The notes under the pieces were generated by a model. The model did no database searches, was not told where the DNA came from, and was given only the letters and a program-made list of their open reading frames with translations. The translations under genes were made by a program, and so were the position numbers. A DNA stretch of 20,449 nucleotides from DATMXS01 sp050260275 (GTDB lineage Bacteria > Acidobacteriota > Terriglobia > Bryobacterales > Bryobacteraceae): positions 1-20,449 of the forward strand of contig JBLNBX010000104.1 in the NCBI GenBank assembly GCA_050260275.1, given 5' to 3'. Below, in pieces: positions 1-7,870 of this stretch; within the stretch, counting starts at the first letter, position 1, and each line of letters opens with the position of its first letter.

Positions 1-1
1 G

Positions 2-616
2 CGGGCAACGACGTGGCCGGGGCGCATGGAGGCGCTCGGTATCGCGACGGACTTCGCGCCGAGTGTGCTCGTCGCTCCGCTGCTTGGCGTTTCAGGCTTC
101 GCCCTGGGCTCCACGATGGCGTTCCGCGCGCGGGACCTGGAGCGGATCGGCGGTTTCGAGGCGATAGCCGATTACATCGCCGACGACTACCAGTTGGGGC
201 AGCGCATCAGCGGCCTCGGGATGCGGGTGGAACTGTCACGGCACGCCGTCGAGACATCGCTGCCAGACGCGGACTGGGCGAGCGTGTGGCGGCACCAGGT
301 GCGGTGGGCGCGCACGATACGAGTATCGCGAGGAGCAGGGTACGCAGGGCTGCCGGTGACGTTCGCGACCCTGTGGGCGGCGGCTCTCGCGGCGGCCGGG
401 ATGTGGTGGGCGGCAGCGGCCGTCCTCGCGCTTCGGTTCGCGTCGGGCGCGGCCGGCGCGGCGGCGCTGGGGGACAGCGCGTCGTTGCGGAACATCTGGC
501 TGCTCCCCGCGCGTGACGTTTTCGCGGCGGCGGTGTGGGCTGCCGGACTGTTCGGCAGCGAAGTCGAGTGGCGCGGGCGGCGGCTTCGGCTGACGCGCGA
601 TGGGCGGATCCGGTAG
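2..616 (+). CDS. hpnI: Glycosyltransferase, ceramide glucosyltransferase/HpnI-like (GT21), 3' part only
   Basis: The reading frame is open from the left edge, so the N-terminal part with the nucleotide-sugar site lies outside the window. What remains is the C-terminal half of a GT21-type processive glycosyltransferase. It has an ADDYQLG motif (bases 179-199), matching the D3 aspartate region, and HQVRWAR (bases 293-313), the (Q/R)xxRW acceptor signature of glucosylceramide synthases. Two hydrophobic stretches follow (about bases 350-455 and 500-555), as expected for the membrane anchor of this family. In bacteria the closest known role is HpnI, which transfers N-acetylglucosamine to bacteriohopanetetrol during hopanoid synthesis; glucosylceramide synthesis is the alternative. 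No other hopanoid gene is visible here, so the exact substrate is unproven. The family call is firm and the symbol is tentative. The gene ends at TAG 614-616. Confidence 0.75.
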   Translation, partial: RATTWPGRMEALGIATDFAPSVLVAPLLGVSGFALGSTMAFRARDLERIGGFEAIADYIADDYQLGQRISGLGMRVELSRHAVETSLPDADWASVWRHQVRWARTIRVSRGAGYAGLPVTFATLWAAALAAAGMWWAAAAVLALRFASGAAGAAALGDSASLRNIWLLPARDVFAAAVWAAGLFGSEVEWRGRRLRLTRDGRIR

Positions 617-809
617 CTCACCGCGAGGGCGGGGTTGCGCGCATCGGGTCGCATCGGGTGATGATGCGATCGGGCAACAGAGAGCGGCCGGCGCACTTAC
701 TTCGATCTGGCCTGACCGCCGCTGACCGGCGGCGCGAATCGTGAAAGAACGATAATAGGGAGCGACGGCACGGAGTAGTTGTGTCACGTTTTGGATCCGG
801 GCTGAATAC
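617..809. other. Intergenic region with a 10 bp tandem repeat and small hairpin
   Basis: This 193 bp gap lies between the glycosyltransferase and the M16 peptidase pair. It contains a perfect tandem repeat of CGCATCGGGT (640-649 and 650-659). The second copy overlaps an inverted repeat, TCGCATC (649-655) with GATGCGA (663-669), a 7 bp stem with a 7 nt loop. No T-run follows, so it is not a classical terminator. A GATAAT hexamer at 751-756 could be a -10 element for the downstream operon, but I see no matching -35 box. I found no convincing small gene here. Confidence 0.35.
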
Positions 810-2114
810 ATGCTCCACATACCTATCGAACGCTTCACGCTCGGCAACGGCCTGCGAGTCGTGCTGAGCCCGGACCACTCAGTACCGGTTGTCACCGTTT
901 ACGTCATCTACGACGTGGGCGCCCGCGCCGAGCAGCGCGGACGCACCGGCTTCGCGCATCTGTTCGAGCACATGATGTTCCAGGGCTCGGAGAACGCGCC
1001 GAAGGGGACGCACTTCCGCCTGGTGGAGTCAAACGGCGGCTCGCTGAACGGATCGACGCACCCCGACTATACGGATTACTTCGAGGTGCTGCCCTCGAAC
1101 AAGCTTCCGGTGGCGCTCTGGCTCGAGTCGGACCGCATGCGCGCGCTCGCGATCACTGAAGAGAACCTGGCCAATCAGAAGGAAGCGGTGAAACAGGAGC
1201 GGCGCCTGTCGTTCGACAATCAGCCGTACGCGACGGCTATTGTAGACCGCTGGCCGGAGCTGGCTTTTCGCAACTGGCAGAACTCGCACTCGATCATAGG
1301 GTCGTTCGAGGATCTCGAAGCCGCTACGGCGGACGACGCTGCCGCGTTCTTCCGGACCTACTACGCGCCTAACAACGCCGTGCTTTCAATAGCTGGGGAC
1401 CTGGACGTGGCCGAGGCGCGCAGGCTGGTCGAGGCTTACTTCGGCGATATTCCCCCGCAGCCGCAGCCGCCGCGCCCGGATCTGAGCGAGCCGGAGGCTA
1501 CGGAGCCGCGCTCGTTGGTCTACCACGATCCGCTGGCAAAGGTTCCCGCGGTGGTGGCGGGCTATCCGGGGCCGCAACGCCGCTCGCCCGGCTTCAACGC
1601 GCTGGTCATGCTCGACATACTCCTCACCGCCGGCGACAGCTCGCGCTTCTATCAGAACCTGGTGAAGGGCCGGAAATCAGTCATCCAGTACGAGGCCAAC
1701 CTGGGCTGGCCCTTTTCCGGACCCGTGGATTACCGCGATCCGGGGATGTACGCGATGTACTTTCTGTACAACCCGCAGTTTACGGGCGAGGAGGTGGCCG
1801 TGCAGGCCGAACAGGAGGCGGCGCGCATCCGCGACGAGGGCGTTCCCGAGGAGGAACTGGCCCGCGCACGCACGTTCCTGCGCGCCAGCCGCATCCGGCA
1901 GCTCCAGGGGAGCCGCGTGCGGGCGGCGCTGCTGGGGCAATACGAGCTCATCGACCACGCGCCGGAACTCATCAACACCGAGTTGAACGAGTACCTCGCC
2001 GTCAGCGTCGATGCCATCCGCGATGCCGCCGCGCGGTACATCTCGCCGGAGAAGCGGATACTTCTGGATATTGTGCCCAGCCAGGCCGAGGAGCCTTCGG
2101 AGGTGGCCCGATGA
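810..2114 (+). CDS. M16 family zinc metallopeptidase, catalytic subunit
   Basis: A 434-residue peptidase of the M16B type (processing-peptidase/PqqL-like). The inverted zinc motif HxxEH is present as HLFEH at residues 50-54, and the likely third zinc ligand is E130 in the following KQER segment, 76 residues beyond, the family's usual distance. The C-terminal half carries the second, non-catalytic M16 domain, including an SSRFYQNL stretch. No signal peptide or membrane segment is visible. ATG 810 is the only plausible start: the frame is closed by TAG at 756-758 and has no start codon between. The ATG of the next gene overlaps this stop codon (ATGA), so the two products are probably made together and pair as catalytic and non-catalytic halves of a clamshell protease for peptides or small unfolded proteins. 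The physiological substrate is unknown. Confidence 0.9.
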   Translation: MLHIPIERFTLGNGLRVVLSPDHSVPVVTVYVIYDVGARAEQRGRTGFAHLFEHMMFQGSENAPKGTHFRLVESNGGSLNGSTHPDYTDYFEVLPSNKLPVALWLESDRMRALAITEENLANQKEAVKQERRLSFDNQPYATAIVDRWPELAFRNWQNSHSIIGSFEDLEAATADDAAAFFRTYYAPNNAVLSIAGDLDVAEARRLVEAYFGDIPPQPQPPRPDLSEPEATEPRSLVYHDPLAKVPAVVAGYPGPQRRSPGFNALVMLDILLTAGDSSRFYQNLVKGRKSVIQYEANLGWPFSGPVDYRDPGMYAMYFLYNPQFTGEEVAVQAEQEAARIRDEGVPEEELARARTFLRASRIRQLQGSRVRAALLGQYELIDHAPELINTELNEYLAVSVDAIRDAAARYISPEKRILLDIVPSQAEEPSEVAR

Positions 2115-3463
2115 ACGCTATCGACCGCACACGCCCGCCCGAAACTCCGGACCTGCCGCCGTTCAAGATTCCAGGAGCCTTCGAGACTGTCCTTGGGAAC
2201 GGGTTATCTGTGGTGATCGTCGAAGACCGGCGCTTTCCGCTCGTCTCGGCCCGGCTGGGATTCTTCGCCGGATCGAAGCACGAGCCCGCCGAACTGCGAG
2301 GGCTCGCTGACACCACCGCCGCGGTTCTGCTTGAGGGCACCACATCCCGCACGGCGAAACAGATCGCCGACGAGATGACCGCGCTGGGCGGCGCGCTGCG
2401 TTCCGACGCTTCCGCGGACTCGCTGGTGATCGCCGGCAACGCGCTGGCCGAAGGTATCGAGCACCTGCTCGACCTGGTGGCCGACGTCGCCCGGAACGCC
2501 GTGTTTCCTGAGGAGGAGGTGGAGCTCCGCAAGCAGCAGAGCCGGCAGGAACTACTGGCCGAGCTTTCGGACGCGGGCTTCATAGCGGACGAGAAGATCA
2601 ACGAGGTCGTGTTCGGGCCGCACCCGTACGCCCGGCAGGAGCCGACGCTGAAATCGATAGACCGGCTCGACCGCGCCGCGCTGGAGAGCTTTAGGAACGC
2701 CCACCTGGCTCCGAACAACGCCGTGCTGGTCCTGCTGGGGGACGTGCCGGCAAACGCCGTGCAGCTCATCGAGCGCCGGTTCGGCGACTGGGCGCGCCGC
2801 GACGTGCCCGCCGGCCCCCGCGCCGTTTTTCCGGCGCCGAGGCGCAGCGTGGTGCTGGTAGACCGGCCCGGATCCGTGCAGGCGGACGTTCGCCTCGGCC
2901 GCGTATCGATCACGCGAACGCATCCGCAGTACTTCCCTCTGTTGGTCGCCAACACGATCCTCGGCGGCGGTACCAGCTCGCGCCTGTTCACCAACGTGCG
3001 CGAGGCGAAAGGCTACGCCTACGACGCTCGGAGCGTGGTGCAGCCGATGAAGGATGGCGGCATGTTCGCCGCGGTCACGCAGGTGCGCAACGAAGTACTG
3101 AAGGACGCGCTTGACATCGTGATAGGTGAGTTGCGGCGCATAGGCGCCGAAACGGCGGCTGCGGACGAGATCGCCACGGTAAAGAACTATCTGAGCGGCA
3201 CGTTCGTTATCCGCCTCGAAACGCAGGAGAGCCTTGCCGCGCAGATCGCCGGCACGAAACTCATGGGACTTCCCCTTGAGTACCTGGAGAACTACACGGC
3301 TAACGTGCGCAGTGTCGATGCCGCGCAGATTCGCGCGGCGGCGCGGGCGTTCATGGACGCCGAAGATGCCGCGATCGTCGTGGTGGGCGATGCACGCGCC
3401 CTTGCGCCGCAGTTGGAGGGCTTCGGCGAGGTCCGGATAGAGAAGGTGCCAGAGGCGGAATAG
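2111..3463 (+). CDS. M16 family peptidase homologue, non-catalytic partner subunit
   Basis: A 450-residue M16 homologue that begins inside the stop codon of the catalytic subunit (4-base ATGA overlap). Where HxxEH should be, the aligned segment reads GLADTTAAVLLEG (residues 64-76), so both histidines and the glutamate are replaced (D67, A70, A71) and zinc hydrolysis is not expected. The C-terminal domain keeps the SSRLF...REAKGYAY block (residues 289-304); the conserved arginine and tyrosine of this block complete the active site of the partner in heterodimeric M16B enzymes. The protein therefore most likely supplies substrate-binding residues in trans, as in mitochondrial processing peptidase. 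A proline-rich N-terminus of about 20 residues precedes the domain. No export signal is visible. Translational coupling suggests a 1:1 complex. Confidence 0.88.
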   Translation: MNAIDRTRPPETPDLPPFKIPGAFETVLGNGLSVVIVEDRRFPLVSARLGFFAGSKHEPAELRGLADTTAAVLLEGTTSRTAKQIADEMTALGGALRSDASADSLVIAGNALAEGIEHLLDLVADVARNAVFPEEEVELRKQQSRQELLAELSDAGFIADEKINEVVFGPHPYARQEPTLKSIDRLDRAALESFRNAHLAPNNAVLVLLGDVPANAVQLIERRFGDWARRDVPAGPRAVFPAPRRSVVLVDRPGSVQADVRLGRVSITRTHPQYFPLLVANTILGGGTSSRLFTNVREAKGYAYDARSVVQPMKDGGMFAAVTQVRNEVLKDALDIVIGELRRIGAETAAADEIATVKNYLSGTFVIRLETQESLAAQIAGTKLMGLPLEYLENYTANVRSVDAAQIRAAARAFMDAEDAAIVVVGDARALAPQLEGFGEVRIEKVPEAE

Positions 3464-3484
3464 CTGACCCGGCAAGCCATTCAC

Positions 3485-4045
3485 ATGCGAATCATCTCAT
3501 CACGCACGCGCTACCGTTGCCCGCTGTTCAGCGTTACCGAGGACCGCGCCGTCGAGCCCGGTGGCATCAAGATATTCCGTGCCGTGGTGCGCCACCCTGG
3601 GTCCGCCGTCATGATGCCGGTGGACGGCCGCGGGCGCCTGTTGTTGGTGCGGCAGTTCCGGTTGCCGGCCGGAAGATCGCTATGGGAGCTGCCTGCCGGG
3701 AGAGTCGATCCGGGCGAGACTGTGCTCCGCGCGGCCAAGCGCGAGCTGGCCGAAGAGACCGGCTACAGGGCGAAACGGTGGACGAAGCTGATGACGCTCT
3801 GGCCCAGCCCGGGGTACGTGGACGAGAAGATGACGATCTTCCTGGCGCAGGACCTCGAGGCCGGCGATGCGTCGCCCATGGATGACGAGAACATTGTCTG
3901 CCGCTGGTTCACCGCGGGTGAGATCGATGACATGATACGCACGGGGAAGCTGGTGGACGCCAAGACGATCGCCGGATTCCTGGCGTGGCGCCGTTACGGC
4001 CGGAGTACGAGTAAGACGGCGCCTCGGCGCAGCAAGCCTGCCTGA
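3485..4045 (+). CDS. Nudix hydrolase, ADP-ribose pyrophosphatase type
   Basis: A 186-residue Nudix protein. The Nudix box is complete: G72-x5-E78-x7-R86-E87-L88-x-E90-E91-x-G93-Y94, which binds the divalent metals. The upstream VRQFRLPAGRSLWELPAGR segment and the downstream SPGYVDEKM segment (about residues 108-116) are typical of the ADP-ribose/NDP-sugar pyrophosphatase branch (NudF/YqkG), which splits ADP-ribose into AMP and ribose-5-phosphate in the cytoplasm. The length fits that family. A basic tail of about 15 residues (RSTSKTAPRRSKPA) follows the domain. The gene starts 21 bp after the M16 partner gene, so it is probably the last gene of that operon; no functional link to the peptidases is evident. 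The exact nucleotide substrate cannot be read from sequence. Confidence 0.85.
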   Translation: MRIISSRTRYRCPLFSVTEDRAVEPGGIKIFRAVVRHPGSAVMMPVDGRGRLLLVRQFRLPAGRSLWELPAGRVDPGETVLRAAKRELAEETGYRAKRWTKLMTLWPSPGYVDEKMTIFLAQDLEAGDASPMDDENIVCRWFTAGEIDDMIRTGKLVDAKTIAGFLAWRRYGRSTSKTAPRRSKPA

Positions 4046-4099
4046 GCTTGCGCGGGGCGGGAAACGGAGGCGTCCGGACGGACCTCGAGACAGGTGCAG

Positions 4100-4139
4100 G
4101 GCGGGCACACACCGCGCGCCACGCGCGGCGCGGCCCGCC
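4100..4139. terminator. Nested GC-rich hairpin between convergent genes, probable bidirectional terminator
   Basis: Outer arms GGCGGGC (4100-4106) and GCCCGCC (4133-4139) enclose an inner perfect stem CCGCGCG (4112-4118) and CGCGCGG (4122-4128) with a CCA loop. Internal spacers are ACACA and CGCG. The structure lies in the gap between the Nudix gene (plus) and ompH (minus), ending 10 bp from the ompH stop codon. There is no U-tract on either side, so it is not a textbook intrinsic terminator; it may work with Rho or as an RNA 3' end barrier. Confidence 0.5.
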
Positions 4140-4149
4140 AGGGATTGAG

Positions 4150-4782
4150 CTACTGCTTCGGCGCGGCGGCGGGCTGCGTGGTCGCGGCCTGAGCGCCTGC
4201 GGCGCCGCTTACGCTTGCGGCCGGCTGAACGGCCGCGCCCTTGTCGTACAGATCGATGATGTCGCGAGTGATCTCGATCGTGTTGGACGCGTACAGCACC
4301 GGAGTTTGCGGGTTGCTGACGTCCAGGATGAGGGCGTAGCCGTTATCCTTTGCGTACTTGTCGATCACCGTCATCATCCGGCCGCCGAGGTCCTGGAGGA
4401 TGCGGTTCTGCTCCTGTTCGAGCTCTGCCTGGGCATCGTCCATGTCGCGCTGGAGCTGCTTCCGCATCAGGTCGATTTCGCGCATCAGCGCCGTCCGGGC
4501 TTCCTCGGCCATAGTGTTCGCGCCCTGGCGGTACTGGTTCTCCTTAGCCATCAGCTCCTGCTGCCGCTTTTCGAAATCAGTACGGCGCGGGCCGAACTTC
4601 GCCTCGATCTGCTGGATGGCTTTCTGGCCGTCCTTCGTCGCGACGATGGCCTGCTGTATGTTGATGATGCCCACCTTGGTTGGGGCGGTCTGCGCCTGGG
4701 CGAAAGCCAGGGCGGAAATGCCGAAGGCGAGCAGGGATGCCCGCCACACAATCTTTGTCACGATGTGATTTCTCCTACTCAT
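4150..4782 (-). CDS. OmpH/Skp-family periplasmic chaperone
   Basis: A 210-residue OmpH-family protein. Residues 1 to about 30 form a signal peptide (basic start, hydrophobic core, AFAQAQ end). The mature part begins with the family-typical VGIINIQQAI strand, then a long charged, coiled-coil-like segment (about residues 55-135, rich in K, E, Q and R) that would form the tentacles of the trimeric jellyfish chaperone, then the returning strand near YALILDVSN. A low-complexity tail rich in Ala, Gln and Thr (about residues 185-210) is extra. Skp holds unfolded outer-membrane proteins in the periplasm for delivery to BamA. The gene lies 35 bp downstream of bamA on the same strand, the classic arrangement. 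A GGAG ribosome-binding site lies 8 nt before the ATG. Confidence 0.9.
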   Translation of the reverse strand: MSRRNHIVTKIVWRASLLAFGISALAFAQAQTAPTKVGIINIQQAIVATKDGQKAIQQIEAKFGPRRTDFEKRQQELMAKENQYRQGANTMAEEARTALMREIDLMRKQLQRDMDDAQAELEQEQNRILQDLGGRMMTVIDKYAKDNGYALILDVSNPQTPVLYASNTIEITRDIIDLYDKGAAVQPAASVSGAAGAQAATTQPAAAPKQ

Positions 4783-4817
4783 TGCGGCCGCTCCAGCGCG
4801 GCGCTCGCATCAAAATC

Positions 4818-7760
4818 CTAGAATGTCCTTCCGATCGTAAACCGGAACATACGGCGCCGATCAATATTCCATGGGATCGCCGTTCCGCCGTAGGTCGGGT
4901 TCGTAACCGCGTTCAGGAACGTCGCCTCGTTCGGGAAGTACGAGCGGTCGGCCACGATCGGCGGCTGGATGATGCCCTGGAATATCCGCGGGTTGTAAGC
5001 CCAGTACAGCCGGAAGGGGGCGTTTACCACCGGCAGCATCACTTGCAACTCGAGCCCCGTGGACATGCGCATCATCTGCGTGCCGGGGGCGATCTTGAGC
5101 CGGTCCGTGAATCCGGCCGACGGGAACGCCGCGTTCAGTTCGCGGAGCCGCTCTGTGTTCATCGTGATCTGATCGGTCCGCGAGATCTTGTTGACGCCGG
5201 CGTCGAAGAACGCGGCCAGGGTTACGGGGCCGACGATCGGGATCCGGTACTCGAAGTTGGCCAGGCCTTGAGTGTCGCCACCGAGCATGACCATCTGGTA
5301 GATGGGGATGGTCTGCTTCACGGGCACCCAGGTTTCGACTCCATCGACCACGGCTTTCTGCAGGCGCGCCGAACCGTCTGAGTTGTACACGTCCACCTGC
5401 GCCTGGCTGGGCATGAACGCCATGGGTGTTATGGCCCAGATCTCGAATCCGCGCACGTCCTGTTCGCCGCCCATGTAGAAGCGGTTGTAAGGCGGCACTA
5501 CCTTCCCGCCGTACCCCGTCACGAAAGCGCCCAACAGCCGCAGGCCAAGGATGTGGCTTTTCCTGATCGGCGAAGCATGGAACCAGCGGAACTCCACCGA
5601 CGGCGCGAACATGTTGACGTTCCCGCCCAGCACGCTGCCCGCTATTCCGGTCGAGATGGTCAGGGAGCGGCCCTGAGTGGGCGTGATCGGATGGTCGATG
5701 GAGTTGTAGACGTAGGCCGGCGTGATCATGCTCGTCCGGATGCCGGACAGGGAGTTCGCTCCCGCGAGCTGATTCATGAAGTTGCTGTACTTGAACAGTG
5801 TCTCAGCCGCCGCGGTCATGGTGTTGTAGCGCGAGTTCGAGTACGAATAGCTCAGGCTGACGCGCGCGAAGCTGCGCCGCAGCGGGTAGCTGGTGAACAC
5901 GGTAAAACCGCGGCTGTTCGACGTGTAGTTCAGCAGGTTTTCCTTGCCCAGCGACTCGAAGTACGGAATCAGGTTGCGGCCGGTGAAGATGGAAACCTCG
6001 CGGCCCTGGTCGAAATTGTAGCGCTGAGTGAAAACGGTGAAGCCGAGCTGGATGGGGCGGTCCAGGAAGTACGGCTCCGTGAAGCCGAACGTCACGTTCT
6101 GGATGCGGTCGCCCAGTTCCGACGACAGCGACAGCGTTTCGCCGAGACCGAGGAAGTTGTTGGTGGAGTAGTTGAACCCGATGAAGCTGCCTGCCAGTCC
6201 CGAGACACCGCCCGTCAGGCCGATGGAGTTTCTGCCGCGCTCCTTCACCTTCAACACGATGTCGACGGTGTTGTTCTGCGGGTTGCGAGTGATCTGTGCC
6301 GCATCTTCCTTCTTGAGCTGTTCGAAGTAGCCGAGCTGATTGAGCCTGAGGATACTCAGCTCCCACATCTTCGAGTTAAACAGGTCGCCCTCGTCGAGCA
6401 GCAGCTCGCGGCGGATCACTTTGTCGCGCGTGGTCGTGTTGCCCTGGAAATCGATACGGCGGACGAAGAACTGCTTGCCCTCATCGACGTTGAAAACAAT
6501 GTCGAGCTGATCTGTGCCCGGCAGAGTCTCGATTTGCGGGTCGGGCACGAAATCGATGTAGCCGAACTGCCCGTACAGTTCACGGAGCCTGTCCATGCCC
6601 TTGCGGAACTTGTCCACCGCGAAGACGTCGCCGGACTTCATGTCGAACAACTGCTGGGTGAGCGCCTCGGGAACCCGGAACAGCTTCATGCCCACGTAGT
6701 TCCAGTTGCGGATCTTGTACTGCCGGCCTTCTTCGACCGGGATCGTGACGTCCGCCCGCACGCCCGGCTTGTTCATGTAGATAAGAGGAAAGCGGAACTT
6801 GCCACCGCCCACCTTGCGCATCTCAACGGTGTGGTCGAGCGTGCGGGCGGTCCAGTAGCCGTGCTCCTGGTAGAAGTTGCGGATCAGATCCTTGTCCAAT
6901 TCGAGCTTCGAGAGGTCGTAGCTCTTCGCGAAGATATTCTCGAACAGAATCGAATGGGGAATTCCGATGGGCCGCAGCCCGCGCATCGCGCGGCGGACCG
7001 CGCGGTCGCTGAATACCGTGTTTCCGACGATGTCGATGTTGCCGACCTTAACCTTCGGCCCTTCGTTCACATTGAAGATGATCTCGAGCGAGGAAGGCGG
7101 GAAGTGTCTCAGCTCGGGCGTGACCTCGGCGTACTGCCGTCCGCGCTCGGCCAGGAGCTCCTTCAGCACCACCAGGGCGCGCTGCACCCGGTTCGGCTCG
7201 TACTGCGACTCGACCGACAGGCCGACGCGCCGCTCCTTGAACCGGTCCAGGATCTCGGAAACTGTGACCGACTTGATTCCCTCGTACTTTATGGACCGCA
7301 CCACCTGCCGCTCGACAACGATAAACCGGATGATGGTGCCACTTTCGCCGGGCTCGGACTCGATGGTTATGTCATCGAACCTTCCCGTGTTCCACAACAC
7401 CATGAAGTCGCGGCGGAGGTTCTCCGGGTTAAAGCGGTCGCCCTTGCGGGTGAAGATCATCGCCCTCAAGGTGTCGGCGGGTACGCGGCGCGCGCCGCGA
7501 AACTCTATCGCTTCGATGATGTCCGAAGTGCCGGCCGGCTTGACAACTTCGGGAGCGGTCTTTGGCGCCTCGAAAGGCAGCGGCGCCGGTTTCTGCTCCT
7601 GAACTGACGGCTCGGTTACCTCCGGCACTGTCTCGAACGGGTTCGCGGGCGATTTCGCCGGAGGCGGGTCCTGTGGAGGCGCGGGTTGCTGCGTCTGCGC
7701 ACTCAACGTAAGGGCGCAAACGAGGGGTAGCCACAGGCGCCGGGGCCTGTTAAACCTCAT
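4818..7760 (-). CDS. bamA: Outer membrane protein assembly factor BamA
   Basis: A 980-residue Omp85 protein, the insertase of the BAM complex in the outer membrane. Residues 1 to about 22 are a signal peptide. Residues 24-78 are a Pro/Glu-rich linker not found in E. coli BamA. About residues 80-505 hold a series of POTRA domains, the first starting near IIEAIEFRGARRVP. The beta-barrel runs from about residue 510 to the end. The barrel contains the VRGF motif (residues 769-772 in GGEQDVRGFE), the loop-6 signature of Omp85 proteins, and ends in phenylalanine, the usual outer-membrane targeting residue. At about 470 residues the barrel is larger than in E. coli; extra sequence directly after VRGFE probably forms an enlarged surface loop. 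An AGGAAGGA ribosome-binding site lies upstream of the ATG. The chaperone gene ompH follows 35 bp downstream. Confidence 0.95.
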   Translation of the reverse strand: MRFNRPRRLWLPLVCALTLSAQTQQPAPPQDPPPAKSPANPFETVPEVTEPSVQEQKPAPLPFEAPKTAPEVVKPAGTSDIIEAIEFRGARRVPADTLRAMIFTRKGDRFNPENLRRDFMVLWNTGRFDDITIESEPGESGTIIRFIVVERQVVRSIKYEGIKSVTVSEILDRFKERRVGLSVESQYEPNRVQRALVVLKELLAERGRQYAEVTPELRHFPPSSLEIIFNVNEGPKVKVGNIDIVGNTVFSDRAVRRAMRGLRPIGIPHSILFENIFAKSYDLSKLELDKDLIRNFYQEHGYWTARTLDHTVEMRKVGGGKFRFPLIYMNKPGVRADVTIPVEEGRQYKIRNWNYVGMKLFRVPEALTQQLFDMKSGDVFAVDKFRKGMDRLRELYGQFGYIDFVPDPQIETLPGTDQLDIVFNVDEGKQFFVRRIDFQGNTTTRDKVIRRELLLDEGDLFNSKMWELSILRLNQLGYFEQLKKEDAAQITRNPQNNTVDIVLKVKERGRNSIGLTGGVSGLAGSFIGFNYSTNNFLGLGETLSLSSELGDRIQNVTFGFTEPYFLDRPIQLGFTVFTQRYNFDQGREVSIFTGRNLIPYFESLGKENLLNYTSNSRGFTVFTSYPLRRSFARVSLSYSYSNSRYNTMTAAAETLFKYSNFMNQLAGANSLSGIRTSMITPAYVYNSIDHPITPTQGRSLTISTGIAGSVLGGNVNMFAPSVEFRWFHASPIRKSHILGLRLLGAFVTGYGGKVVPPYNRFYMGGEQDVRGFEIWAITPMAFMPSQAQVDVYNSDGSARLQKAVVDGVETWVPVKQTIPIYQMVMLGGDTQGLANFEYRIPIVGPVTLAAFFDAGVNKISRTDQITMNTERLRELNAAFPSAGFTDRLKIAPGTQMMRMSTGLELQVMLPVVNAPFRLYWAYNPRIFQGIIQPPIVADRSYFPNEATFLNAVTNPTYGGTAIPWNIDRRRMFRFTIGRTF

Positions 7761-7870
7761 GCAGACCTAATTCCTTCCTACTCTGCGCTGGTGTTCCTGA
7801 CGTCTGGGTTGCTGCTGTGGTTTCAATCGGTTGTGTCCATCGTTTCCAAACCGTCTCGGAACCGAATCCA
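7761..7870 (-). promoter_or_regulatory. bamA leader region with possible extended -10 element
   Basis: This 110 bp spacer is the longest gap in the minus-strand run, so an extra promoter for bamA-ompH is plausible. Reading on the minus strand, the sequence TGCTAGAAT overlaps the stop codon of the membrane-protein gene (around 7867-7875) and matches an extended -10 element (TGn-TAGAAT). No good -35 box lies at the right distance. Near the bamA start an AGGAAGGA Shine-Dalgarno sequence lies about 11 nt before the ATG. Confidence 0.3.

Noticed and set aside
5553..7607. A 684-codon open frame on the plus strand, antisense to bamA
   Set aside because: bamA is certain from its motifs. The antisense product is rich in Arg, His, Glu and Val without any domain pattern, as expected for a long stop-free shadow frame in GC-rich DNA.
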